From positions 89,210,342 through 89,274,341 of the forward strand of contig CM043953.1 in NCBI GenBank assembly GCA_014529385.2: a stretch of 64,000 nt of DNA, given 5' to 3'. The number at the start of each line of letters is the position of its first letter. Positions within the stretch are counted from its first letter, which is position 1. Under the pieces are notes generated by a model. The model saw only the letters and a program-made list of their open reading frames with translations, was not told the origin of the DNA and did not search any database. The position numbers were made by a program, and so were the translations under genes. The stretch comes from Adiantum capillus-veneris. Its lineage: Eukaryota > Streptophyta > Polypodiopsida > Polypodiales > Pteridaceae. This document shows, in pieces, positions 48,316 to 59,904 of the stretch.

Positions 48316-49760
48316 GAATGCATGCTTTGCAGTGCCTCTTGGAAGTTACCGGTCTTGATCGTGATGGCGTGATAAGTGTTCCCAGGCTTTGGGGTGCGGT
48401 TTGGCATGTGTTGGTTCATAGACAGGTTCTTGTGCATTTAAGGGTATATGCTCTCATGGTAATTATGTTTTGGATGGATTGGTAATGGCATGGTAGCTAC
48501 AAATCCTAAAGTGATGGCGAAGGGTAAGTCTTCTGTGTAAGGATGCTTTTGTTGTGAGCCTGTTCTTTGTAGCTGTATTTCTGGAAAGCGTATGTCTACT
48601 CTTTGGGATCTAGGAGGATGTCGGTCTACAAGTTGGAAGGCTCGGAGTTTTCCCTTCGATCGAGGTAAAGCTCCTTATTGAGTATCTAGTAGGTGGAGGC
48701 AGTAGAGTCAATGATCTCAAATCCTACTACAATGTACACATGGTCCTTTTCATGTTTTCAGAGCTTTTAACATATTGTATGGGTTAAAGGCAGCTCCTGC
48801 TCATAGTTCTACAGTGAAGCTTGAGTTAAGCATTCACCTTGAGTTGAGCATGAATGCTCAACTAAGGGGTTGGTCAAAGATGATGGATTCCGAATCTCTC
48901 TCAACTGGTGCACTCTAGAGGAGGGCAATACTTTCGTCAAGCATGAGAGATTTATCAATGCAGGTGCTATAGTGCATAAGAGCTATAGCTATGTGTAAAC
49001 TTTAAAGGGCAAGCGCACTCGGGATGGTTCTTTGAATCTTAAATATGGCCATCAGGGAGATACTTCTTGGCCGATAGTCTAGCGAGCTATGAAGTTGGTG
49101 ATGCTCCAATCAACGGCTATCGTCACTCAACATGGAAGCATACGACATTGTGTAGGCCACTAAGGAGATGAGCTACAAGCTAAAAGGAATTAAAGAAGAG
49201 TTAAAAATTTGAGCCTGTCGATGGTTGCAATCTATCTTTTGGGTGAACGAGGAAGCATGGACCATGATCAGTAACGAAAGGTCATCTGTAAGCCACATTA
49301 AGGCATGTGGGAGGCCATTGGGAGGGCAGCTCACAAGAATTGATATGCAAGGGCGGCCATGCTAAGAAGGTGCTCGAGGCCACCCTTCTGCAAAGGGAGA
49401 GAAGGCGGAGATGGACAACTTGCAAAAGGACGCCACGGCTTGCATGACAAGGAGCAACCTATGAGGGAAAGGTGTTTGGGTGGAAATCCACCCCGAGTTC
49501 AAATTTTTTTAAAAGTAATGTGGAAAAAATGTAAGTCCTTTGTAATCATTGCGGATGATGACCAACACCGCCTCTTGCCCTCTCTTTTTTGTGGAATGGC
49601 GCCCCTCTGTAGCCCGCCCCCCTCCTCGTCACTTGGTTATCAAGGCCATCTGAGGCATTCATTATAACGTTGGAAAGGGAAATCGAAGGAGGCCGACAAT
49701 CAGGAAAAAAGGGAAGGAGTTGAGAGAGAAAAAAGAGAGAGGAAGCAATGGAGAGGAAGG
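48316..49760. other. no recognisable feature
   Basis: Mixed sequence with short open frames only. I see no conserved protein motif, RNA or LTR. A purine-rich stretch (49680-49760) precedes the first SINE-like repeat. Confidence 0.5.
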
Positions 49761-49761
49761 C

Positions 49762-49912
49762 GTATGCTGGGACAGCGCAAGTGTTGGGTTCGACGCGTCA
49801 ATCTTGCGTGACCAATATTTTGGTCAATCGATTGCTACCCGCTGAGTTTGATTGGATACCTACTGGGACGTGCTTGCCAGGATGGCAAGCGCCCTGAGAT
49901 ATAAACAACGCC
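49762..49912 (+). repeat. SINE-like repeat, copy 1 (5' truncated)
   Basis: GCTGGGACAGCGCAAGTG, GGGTTCGA (B-box-like), GCTACCCGCTGAGTTTGATT, CGTGCTTGCC and GAGATATAAACAAC match copies 2 and 3. The part upstream of GGCGTATGCTGG is missing. Confidence 0.65.
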
Positions 49913-49914
49913 CA

Positions 49915-50230
49915 TGCGGCAATGGTTAAAGATCGGGGTGCTTGCCCCCGTGTAGGTGCAGGTGACCGACTGAGCCGGTCATGCACCTTTTTGGAGTGCT
50001 GGCGCTGATTTCAGCATTGTGTACAATAGGAGACGTTGAGACTTTATCTACCCGCATGCGAGCATAGCGGAAGAGGTGCATGCTGGGACAGCGCAGGTGT
50101 TGAGTTCGAGGTGTGTCAATCCCGCATCGACGAATATTTTGATCAACCGGTTGCTGCCCGCTGAGTTTGACTGGATACTGGCTAGGACGTGCTTGCCACG
50201 ATGGCAAGCATCCCGAGATTTAAACAACAC
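49915..50230 (+). repeat. SINE-like repeat, copy 2
   Basis: Begins GGCAATGGTTAAAGATCGGGG and ends GAGATTTAAACAACACC. An A-box-like GCATAGCGGAAGAGG (50062) lies about 36 bases before GTTGAGTTCGAGG (B-box-like), the spacing of a Pol III promoter. It contains an inverted motif CGTGCTTGCCACGATGGCAAGC. It directly follows copy 1. Confidence 0.65.
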
Positions 50231-50231
50231 C

Positions 50232-50690
50232 CTCCTGAGCCCACATAGATGGCAAGCTCTCTCTCTCCAAGCTGCCCACCTGCTTGAAATCTCTCTCTTG
50301 TTTATCCCAAAGAAAACTCATTTAAATCTCAAAACCATGTTTTCTTGAAGGATCATCCCAAGTTGATCCTATTACATAGTGGACATGAATTTGAAGACCC
50401 AAAAAACCATATGTGATTGTGGGATGCACCGCACTTTGCCTTGTGCACCAAGGTCGGTCTTTTTTGGTGATGAGTCCTCGTCTTCTTACTGTCCATTGCT
50501 CTCGTCCATGCTATTGAAGCCATCTCATAGCTAAATGCCCCTTGACCATGTTGGATTGTCTTGTTCTATCCCTTTCAGCCTTCTCTTTCCATCACTTACT
50601 CACCAATTCAGCTCTCCTTTTAATACTCTTGACACCTACCTCTGGCTGATTCTTGACATCCTTCCAATAGCCCGAATTCTAACTCCGGAT
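50232..50690. other. no recognisable feature
   Basis: Pyrimidine-rich sequence between the direct and the inverted SINE-like copies, with only short open frames on both strands. Confidence 0.45.
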
Positions 50691-50694
50691 CCTC

Positions 50695-50996
50695 TTTGGT
50701 GTTGTTTATATCTCGGGGTGCTTGCCATCGTGGCAAGCACGTCCCATCCGGTATCCAATCAAACTCAACGGGCAGCAACCAGTTGACCAAAATGTTGGTC
50801 AACGCACGATTGACACACCTCGAACCCAACACCTGCGTTGTCCTAGCTTGCGTCTTTTCCGCTACGCCGGCATGCGGGTAGATGAAGTCTACTATACACA
50901 ATGCTGAAAGCAGCGCCAGTCCTCCAAACAGGCTTAGTCGGTCACCTACACCTACATGGGGGCAAGCACCCCGATCTTTAATCATTGCCGCTCAGG
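50695..50996 (-). repeat. SINE-like repeat, copy 3 (inverted)
   Basis: The reverse complement runs GGCAATGATTAAAGATCGGGG to GAGATATAAACAACACC and aligns over its full length with copy 2. Its A-box-like GGCGTAGCGGAAAAGACGC and B-box-like GGGTTCGAGGTGTGTC are the best preserved of the three. Confidence 0.7.
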
Positions 50997-51448
50997 AGTG
51001 AGATCCTTTTGCTGGAAAGGTTTTTCTTCTAAAGAGCCTGGTACTATGCCCTTCCGAGCCACGAGGAAGAGTCGAGGGATTGGGTCTGGGTGTGTTTGCC
51101 CGAGTTTCATCAACGTTAAATATATCAAGAGTTTGTCAAATGGGTTCTTATTCAAACATAATAACATCAAAGTTGATCAAACTTGCGGAAAATGTCACGG
51201 CTTCATTAATGATGTCTACCTTGTCTGGCTCAGTAGTTGGGGTCAGCCTCCAATCGCTTTGCGAATCTCACCCATGACGCGCATGTGGGTTCCTCCCACA
51301 CCCATGGAAAGCAGCATGGTTGTATCCAAATCCTCAGAGACAACCACATGCGCGCACAATCACGACAACCCTTCATAATTCATAGCCATAGTGTTTGCAA
51401 TGATTGGCATTCCCAGAGTAACACAAGGCAAACAAGGAGATAGGGTGT

Positions 51449-51614
51449 AGGGAATGGTCGTCCACTGACCATTCCTAAAAGAAAGGGCGACCACATGGCG
51501 ATCGGCGGATGTCCAGAGCCATGGTGGAAGCGCTTTCTGAAGGGAATGGTCATCCATCGGTCGCCATGTGGTCGTCCTTTCTTTCAGGGAATGGTTAGTG
51601 GATGACCATTCCCG
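51449..51614. repeat. fold-back hairpin element
   Basis: Arm 51450-51505 is the near reverse complement of 51554-51613; both start or end with GGGAATGGTC(A/G)TCCACT and carry CGACCACATGGCGA. The loop is about 48 bases. It could be a small fold-back transposon or a hairpin RNA precursor. No target duplication was identified. 51000-51440 holds nothing recognisable. Confidence 0.7.
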
Positions 51615-51860
51615 GCCGTCAATGGTCGGTGGGAGGGGGGCCAAGCTTGTGAGAGTGTTCACTAATTTTTTAGGTACAGTCTGTACGATATTCCTAAAGA
51701 TGATTTGTTGGATCATTAGGAAGATTTATGCCCGCTAATGTGGACAACAATGATTAGCACACACGTTTGCCGCTCTGACTGTCGAGTTGGAAAATGCTTG
51801 ATCAGGTTCCGCTTGTGCTGATTTGTGAAACAATGATTGGCACCAAGTTTTTGCTACAAA

Positions 51861-52319
51861 CGGAAGACGCAATGTCCCTGCAAAATTTGTAAAATAACAC
51901 GCTACAACAATAAAACGATAGATCTGCATACCTGACGCATCCACGAGCACATAATATGCAAACAGAGAGAGATAAAGAGTGGGAGAGAGCGAAAGAACAT
52001 GTGCAGGCGCACCTCCTAGAGCGGAGTGCTACGCTGGCTTGGCGAGAGAGAAGGGAGGAGGGGAGAGAAGAAAGACACGAACACTGGGTGCAATCTTTCC
52101 CCGTGCAAGAGTCACCATTTCCCACTTGGACATATTTGAGTTATAGATTTCTTGAATGGTCAAAGTGAGTACAAATTGGCCGGCGTGTCATAAATGGTCA
52201 AAGCTCATAAAAGAGCACTTGGAGTAATAAAATGTACAAAGTATATATTTGTTCGTATATGCCTAGATTTGTCAAGCCTTTTTCCACCTGTCAGCTGCAA
52301 TAAATAGTAGAATATCAAT
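51861..52319 (-). repeat. repeat X, copy b
   Basis: On the minus strand it repeats the order seen at 6979-7380: GACAGGTGGAAAAAGGC, GTGCTCTTTTATGAGC, CTCTTGCACGGGG, the pyrimidine-rich leader, and an intron-like GTATGCAG...TTTTGCAG (51878-51931). Adjacent in tandem to copy c, about 85-90% alike by eye. Confidence 0.75.
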
Positions 52320-52331
52320 TTCATAACAAAA

Positions 52332-52800
52332 CGGAAGACATGGCATCCCTGCAAAATATGTTAAATAACACGCTACATACAATAAAATGATAGATCTACA
52401 TACTTGACGTATCCACGAGCACATAATCGATGATATACGCGAACAGAGAGAGATAGAGAGCGGGAGAGAGCGAAAGAACATGTGCAGGCGTACCTCCTAG
52501 AGCGGAGTGCTACACCGGCTTGGCGAGAGAGAGGGAGGAGAGGAGAGAAGAAAGACACGAATATCGGGTGCAATCTCCCCCCATGCAAGAGTCACCATTT
52601 CTCTCTTGCACGTATTTGATTTATAGATTTCTTGAATGGTCAAAGTGAGTACAAACTGGTCGGTTGATCATAAATGGCCAAAGCTCATAAAAGAGCACTT
52701 GAATAATAAAATGTACAAAGTATATATTTGTTCGCATAGCCTTAGATTTTTCAGGCCTTTTTCCACCTGTCAGCTGGTGTAATAAATAGTAGAATATCAA
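52332..52800 (-). repeat. repeat X, copy c
   Basis: A tandem partner of 51861-52319 with the same blocks and the same intron-like GTATGTAG...ATTTTGCAG. The unit lengths are 459 and 469 bases. Confidence 0.75.
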
Positions 52801-53862
52801 GCCCATAACAGTTTTGATGTTCTGCAGGCTGACTTGGCAAGCTTTCAACGATTCTTGGGTGGGATTCCTCACAAGAATTGACAGTTGATAAACGGTGTAG
52901 ACTGCACGCCCCCTGACCAGCGACCTTGACAGAAGAAAAAAGCCACTCGGGGGGGGGTACACCTATTTCGCTAGTGAAATACAGCTACAGGGTCACCTTG
53001 CACTGCGAGGTATGCCGAAAAAAATAGGGCACTCAGATCACTCAGAAGGAGGGGGAGGAATACACGTATTTCTTCAACGAAATATACCTAGAGGGTTCTT
53101 CTATCCTTGTAGTGCACTCCTTTGTCTTCTCTTAGTCCTCTAGGGGGAAGGGCCATCCTTGTCACACCTTTTCTTTAGGCAGCTGGAAATGGTGTTTTGC
53201 CTTCAGCTTTGTCTTCGGATGAGTTGAAGGCTCGTATCGATTCTCACGGCAAAAGGGTAATTTAGTCACAACTTAAGGCAAGTTGAGGCACGAGCTTGAG
53301 CCCACTGATTGTGTAGACCATGACACTCTCTATGTTGAGGTGTATTTCACATATCCGATGTTCTTAGATCGTGGGCAGTGCTCTAATTGGTCCTCGTACC
53401 CTAATAAGCACTCCTCTAGAGAATTACTTTATTTTTCAATCGAGCAACGATGCAACTGAAATCTTGGAGCTAACATTCGAGCCCTTTAAGCGGATATTTA
53501 GATTCTCTCTCAAGGAGTGCCACCACAACCTTCTCCTCTGACGCAACTTAGAGAGTGTCAAAGACTTTTTCTCAAGAGCATGTATCATAATCTATTTTAA
53601 CATAGGCAGTCTGAGCCATAATCCCTCTAGTAGATGATAGCTTCATCTTTCATCTTGGGTGACAAAGCGTCACATTGAAAATAAAATTTCAATTCACGAT
53701 TGCTAGGCTCAAACCCAAAGTATGCTCATAATTTTGAGCAGCGACCAACGTACAACACAGTGAGTAACATACAGCATTATTGATATGTTGTTACACCGGG
53801 TCCACGTGTGAGCCAACTTTTTCATATGTGCTAAGAACAAGAACAACATAATAAAACCAGGG

Positions 53863-53864
<2 letters not shown>
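52801..53864. other. no recognisable feature
   Basis: Contains a poly-G run (52949-52957) and two related segments (around 52957 and 53050) with ATACACGTATTTC and GAAATATACC. No gene or RNA is visible. Confidence 0.45.

Positions 53865-53929
<65 letters not shown>
53865..53929. repeat. (CT)n microsatellite
   Basis: About 32 CT units. It is followed by a diverged duplication (54000-54110) with AGTAAACAATNCCNTCAACA. Confidence 0.95.
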
Positions 53930-53930
<1 letters not shown>

Positions 53931-55039
53931 GAACCCTCCCTATTTTTCTATAACAGCCTCTACGACTCCCTCCAAACGTTCTCTATCAAGCAGATTTAAT
54001 TAGACATGGTTGCATTAGTAAACAATACCATCAACACGGAATTGTTCTCCATTGAGAAGGCTCATCAAGAGATGGTTTCATAAGTAAACAATTCCGTCAA
54101 CATGGAATTTCCTCCTCTTGCACCAGCAATGGATCCTCAAGCCACATCATGTTTATGTGCCGGTTCATTCAAGTGTTCCTCATGGAGGTAGACTTTAATC
54201 ATGCAGTATGAAACACAAAGAAAGCGTGCATATTGAGAAAAAGCAAAGGAAAGGGAATCAACAATTAAACAAGTGAAATTAAGCAAGACAAATCACCAAA
54301 CCATCACATCAGAGGTAATCAATTGCTTCACACGTTGCACGCAAGGGCTTGACAACGATGCAAAGGGAGAAATAATCAAATCCATTCTTAACCATCGTGC
54401 ATTGAGAGGCTTGCAATTTAAATGTGAAAGAGCTAACAAACCATATGAGAATTACAAGAGTTTGATCAACAGATTGCACAATACTCTCAAGGATGTTAGA
54501 CGACCAAAAAAATCGAGAGAATTGCTTATTAAACGAGCAATTATCATGATGGTTATGAACTCTGGTAGTCAAAAACCAAATATAGCAACTTCATTGCTGT
54601 TTCTTGGAGTGCATCGAAGAAATTATTATGCCGCTAGATCTAGATTGAAACAACAGTCACGACTGCCAATGCATTTGTGTGAGTGACACCAACCACACAC
54701 AAGGATTTCCATTATAGAGGAAGTCAAAGACAAAGTCATAGCCTTTTGAACAAGAAATACACGGGTGTCGCCAAACTACAAGGATGTATGTTGAAGGCGT
54801 ATTTCAACAAAAGTGTAGAAGAAACATCTAGTGCATCTGCTCGAAAAGCCTCAGGTTTGATTTTTTGTTATTGCATTGATCCTGAGGCAAGCTTTTGATC
54901 AATTTCATGCATTTAGTTGATGCTTTAGGTTGGTATCACCACCAACATGATAACTACCATGTATCACCTTCCTCTGTGTAACAATAAGATATCACTACCT
55001 ACCTGATATCTTATAGACTTGGAGGTACATGTCAGCAAT

Positions 55040-56725
55040 CTCTCAACCTGATAGCTACCAACCAACTTTTATCAAGTCTCATACCCACTTGATAGCCACA
55101 TGGCAGCTACTTCTCATCCTAATAGTTTCCTCATAGTTTCCTTCAAGTCTCCTACCCACTTGATAGCCACCTGTTGACATCTACCTCTCATCCGTTCAGC
55201 CTCCTTCAAGCTTGAAAGTTATCCACCAGCTACCTTCTTTTCTGAAAGCTACCCACCAGCCACGAGCTATCCACTCCCATCCTGATAGCCACCAATATCA
55301 CTTGGATGGTCTCACTAGGTAGTGCACTGGTGGCAACTAGGAAGCAATCTTGAAGCTTCGAATTCCAGCTTGGTGAACTCTCATCTTGATAGATACCTAC
55401 CTTTCAGCTTCCTTCAAGCCTAAAGCTATCCACCATCTACCTTCTTTCCTGAAAGCTACTCACCATCCACTAGCTATCCACTGTTTGAGGGCAGATCAAA
55501 CGGGCACCCAACTGGTCGGACACGTAACCGGAAACCACATTTGTACTCTATTAGTTTTTCAAGCTAGTCTAGTAATACTCTGTGTAATCCTGATTACAGA
55601 GTAGTGGATCAATCCCTGCGTTGTAATGATGTAATGACATTTGTAAAGGTCCATGTGATTTGGCCACTGGCCATTTAGAAATCCTTAGGTATAAAGGTCA
55701 CTAACCTAAATGTGAAAGGGGGCTTATCTTTAAAGAAGAAAGGAGCTCAAAAAATGTACGCTTAAGCTACGGACTACTCCAAACTTGTAAGCGACTTTTC
55801 TAATGATTGGGTAATCCTTTTTCAAATCTGAAACTTGCATTGTGTCCCTCTCTCTTTGCTTTTTAAATTAAGTGTAAGCATTGTCAGTTTTGCTATGGTT
55901 CGCAACTACGCGTATGTGAGCTATAATTGCAGATTTGAGTGCTTAAATCACTGTTTATAGTCGTTTTGACCATAGGAGAGTGTTCTTAGACCATAAGGCG
56001 ACACTTCTGGACTGATCTGTTGCAGTTTTTAGGACCTTTTTCATCATGGATCGTGATTTTGATACCTTGTCGGATTACAACCAGACTTGCTAGGATAGTG
56101 CCCCTAGGTGTCCTTGACATCCTTCTAAAGTTTCATTGCATTTTGATTCCGTTCGAGTGCCGAAATGGCATGATGACCTAGAGCTGTGAGAAAGGACATA
56201 GGTAGATTTTCCTGATCTTTGGGTGTTTGTTTGCTTGTCGAGTTAGTGTGTGTGCTTGTTAAGGTTCACTTCTTCTCATAGAGTCTCCATGCCCCATCCG
56301 AGTCACTTTGCCTGAGTATTGATATTATAATAGTGCCAGAAAGCTATGCTGCAGACGTCCATCGCGGCGACTTGCTAACATCCACTCTCATCCTGATAGC
56401 CACCAATATCACCTAGATGGCCTCATATTTAGTGTACTACCAACCAAGAAGTAATCTAGAAGCTTCCACTTCCAGCATAGTGACCTCTCATCCTGATAGC
56501 TACCTTTAAGCTTCCTTCAACCCTAAAAGCTATCCACCAGCTACCTTCTTTCCTAAAAGCTACCCATCAGCCACCACTCCCATCTTGATAGCCACCAATA
56601 TCACGTGGATGGTCTCACTAGGTAGTGTAATGGCAACCAGGAAGTAACCTAGAAGCTTCCAATTCCAGCTTGGTGACCTCTCATCCTGATAGCTACCTTT
56701 CAGCTTCCATCAAGCCTGATTTTGT
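55040..56725. repeat. ~205 bp tandem repeat (three clear units, older ones to the left)
   Basis: Units start at 55273, 56381 and 56577 with TCCCATCCTGATAGCCACCAATATCAC or close variants. Each continues with TCTCACTAGGTAGTG, AGCTTCCAATTCCAGC and GCTATCCACCAGCTACC. 55040-55270 holds more degenerate pieces. The solo LTR interrupts the first clear unit. Confidence 0.75.
55482..56380 (+). mobile_element. solo LTR, 899 bp (TSD TCCAC)
   Basis: TGTTTGAGGG to CTTGCTAACA, with the inverted ends TGTT/AACA. TCCAC at 55477-55481 is repeated at 56381-56385. Removing the LTR and one copy restores a tandem-repeat unit as seen at 55262-55280. It contains GGTATAAAGG (about 55688), a possible TATA box. No internal element sequence remains. 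Confidence 0.93.
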
Positions 56726-57499
56726 CAACAATCTCAAAACTTTCCCTGTTTTCATGCAGATGGAATTCTTTCTTAACTTCAAACAGAATCATCTAGAGGT
56801 ACAAATATGCCAAATAGCATTAGAGAAGCTGAAGCCTTATTTTATGCGGAAGCTTCGCGATCGGTACACATGATGTTGCATCACACATATACAAATGTCA
56901 TTTTTGTGAGACGCTTTAAACCAGGCAAGGCATGTTGCTAAAGGTATGCATGGAAAAGAGTGTGTTTGTCGATGTTGTGTATGTGGTGCAGATGGGAAAT
57001 GCGAAGTGCACACACAAACTTACTCAAGCCTTACAATGTTGTGGGAGCCAATTTTGTGTCTGAAGGCTACATGTTCAGACCGTTTTAATTTGAAGTGTTT
57101 GTTGGGGGATTGCCAATCATGTGGACCTACAAAGAAGCTTCCGACATGTCTAGTGGAGGATTCAGATGATGTACATGTGAATGTGAAGATATTTAAATAT
57201 ATTCAAACTAGTCAAATTAAAATTGGCAAGAAAACAAAAAGAAAGTCATGTCTCATAAAGAGATGTCAAGTAAAAAACTTCCTGATTTGTTTAGGGATCA
57301 TTTGAGCAAGTTCATAAAGCACAATTGGGTCTACAGATGGCAGGCTGAACAATTTCAAAGAGTGTCTACGTCACTTCCCCGATGACATGGCAATGTCAAT
57401 TGTGAACTTTGCTGAGAACTACACATTCAAGGAACAAAGTGAGATTCAATCAATGCACTAGTTCTCTTGCCAGGTTACAATCTTTATTCACATTATGTA

Positions 57500-59860
57500 T
57501 TAGCAAAGGGAAGAGAGAGAGAAATGGATCTTGCGTAATACCTTATTTGTGACTTGCAAATGGAGATGGTTTGTGATGATGCTATCATAAATCTTGTACA
57601 AAACTAACTCAATGCTTAGTGAATGCTAAACATTGCCAACACACTGACACTGTCATAGGGTGTGGGAGACCTCTCACCACAATACCCTCTTACAATGGAC
57701 ACAAAATTGGCAATGAAAAACACACTAAAACACTTTCTAAAACAAGATTAAATGATAGAAACTCAAAATACACAAGTCACCTTGAATTCACTAAACCGTA
57801 CTGCACAAGTGGAAAGACGAAGATTTGAACGTCGAATCACGCCTTTGATGCACCAAACCTCAATTTACTGATGATGGAGGAACATAAACAACAGTGGTTT
57901 TGAGATTTTGAACTCACGCTCTCTCACTTGCAATGTGTCGCTTGAAAGCTTCTCTCACACCAAGAGTGAAGCTCACAAAGTGGTTGCTACGCCTAAGTCT
58001 CTCCTCACGCATAGAGTGTTGGGGTGTTGTGTGAGATATTGCAGGTTGTTTTACAAGAAGGAGAGGGGCCTATTTATAAGTTGGAGACCCCTCATTAAGA
58101 TTATTGGAAATCCTAATTTACAAGCTAACAAATCAGGATTATGATTTTTTTTTTGAATATCAAAACATTGCGGGCCTTCTTTGTCTGCTTGAGTCATGGA
58201 TGTGGGCTCAAAAGAGAGAATTATTGATGGTAGATAAACTGAAAATAGAGTTTTAAGGAAGGAGAGAGAGAGAGAGTTACTATGTACATGTCTTGAGGTG
58301 AGGTGTCTTTTATGGTTAGGTCAATGGCTATTTTTGTGTTAGTATGTTAGTGGTTAGTGTTAGTAATCATTAGAAAGTTAATGATATATGTACAATGGGT
58401 AGAATGAGGTGGATGGTTGAAGTAAAATGGTTGAATGAAGTTGGGAAATCCTTGTGATGGTGAAGCTTGAAGAAGTTTTGGACTTACTTGTGTAGGTTCT
58501 CAAAATTACTATCGATCCTCTTCTTCGTCTTCTCTTCTTTACGCCACCGCCGCCAAGGTTGATTATCGCGATGAAAATGAAAATTTCATTAATGAGATTT
58601 CTCAATTTGTAGAGGTTAAGCATGGTTTACATGATGAATTTTATGTATATAGAGAAGGTGTAAGATAGAATTTTACTTTGGTTAAGTGATAGAGAGAGGC
58701 ATAGAGATGATGTATGTACATGGAGAGCTCATATGAGGGCTATGGGAGTAAGAGGGGAAGTTAATGGCGAAGAAGGTGAGAGAAACCATGAAAGGTGCAG
58801 GTTTGAGTGAGGGATTAAGAGGCATGATTATGTGTGTGTGTGTGTGTGTGTGTAGAAGTGTGGAAAGAGGTGAGAGAAGACTATGGGTTACTTGTGAGAA
58901 AAGTGGGTAGACTGGGATCCACTCAAAAAATCGTAGCTCACTGGTGGTTGCTCCAAAAATCATCAACATTTTTGAGGTGATTATTCAGCTCTTGGTCCAC
59001 ATTTTCTCTTTTGACCACCGCTTCAAATTTGGAGTGGAGATGGATATAAAAAATCCCACCAAAATACCTGTTTTTCTTCACAAAAACGTCTTCAGTGGCC
59101 CCCCTTTTGTTGAATTTTCATATGGCTCCAAAGGTGAGCCTCTCCTTGCATGAGAGCATGACCTAATTGATTCTTAGGGGTTTGAAAATATGCATGGCTG
59201 TGGATTATGCATAAATATAATACATGGATATGATGGGAAAAAACATGCTAGTATATATAAACTATTAATGGAATCTAGAATAGTGTCAACTATATGTAAA
59301 TATAAAATGAAAAAAAGAGATATATGAAAATATAAGGAATCAAATAAGGAGAACCTCATTTGTTTTTATTGAAGTATATTTATTTACAAGAGATAAGAAA
59401 AAATACCTTTAGGACATAGGAATTTAGTGAAAGGCAATGACTGATGATAAAAGGTATTTCCTTGGAGTGGATTCGCACCCAAAAATAAGAGAAGCTTGCA
59501 TGAAAATATTTCTATATGGAATACATAGGTAAGAAATATTATGGTAATGATGAGTCAATGTACATAGCATACATAGGAAAATAACGCACACCTAGGTAGA
59601 AATGTTTAAATAAATACAAAAATAATTATGAAAATTCCTTATATTTAGGCACTATATACAATGAGATATTTACACACCAATGGGCCATAATATACTTTGT
59701 ATTTTGTTTTTTATTTATTTTTTTGGCTCAACTAGCCTAGTGATTAGCTAGCTGAGGGTTTTAAAAAGATATGGAAAAAGTCTCATAGCTCACACATGCC
59801 TATGTACAGTGAAAGGGTGAGGATAACCATAATGTTTGAGTGATTTGATAGGGTGAGGTA
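57500..59860. other. AT-rich region without recognised genes
   Basis: Short open frames only. A GT microsatellite lies at 58832-58853, and a short GA run at 58261-58276. The left part (57500-58150) may be the edge of the sequence that truncated the NFAENY pseudogene, but I see no terminal repeats. Confidence 0.45.
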
Positions 59861-59904
59861 GCCCACTATGGCAAGTATGGAGAGCCAAAAAACGGCCATC
59901 ACTA

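Larger units (their letters stand above)
54855..56759 (+). other. probable intron of the NFAENY-family gene
   Basis: The donor context CCTCAG|GTTTGA and acceptor TTTTCATGCAG|ATGG fit GT-AG rules. Removal joins EKPQ to MEFFLNFKQ in one frame and restores collinearity. The 1.9 kb contains a tandem repeat (about 55040-56720) and a solo LTR. The alternative is an insertion that happens to end in AG. Confidence 0.55.
54207..57495 (+). pseudogene. decayed cysteine-rich NFAENY-family gene (two exons recognised)
   Basis: Exon 1 (54207-54854): RALRGLQFKCERANKP, NRLHNTLKDVRRPKKSRELL and VHRRNYYAARSRLKQQ; then, one frame over and with stops, KVIAF(stop)TRNTRVSPNYKDVC. Exon 2 (56760-57495): QIALEKLKPYFMRKLRDRYT, Cys-rich CVCRCCVCGADGKC and CLLGDCQSCGPTKKLP, then FIKHNWVYRWQAEQF, and after a frameshift SIVNFAENYTFKEQSEIQSM followed by TAG where Trp is expected. 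I recall uncharacterised eukaryotic proteins, possibly transposase-like, with the same order ending in DFAENY and EIQSxHW; that comparison is from memory. The C-terminal half is missing. At least five stops and two frameshifts make it a pseudogene. Confidence 0.7.
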
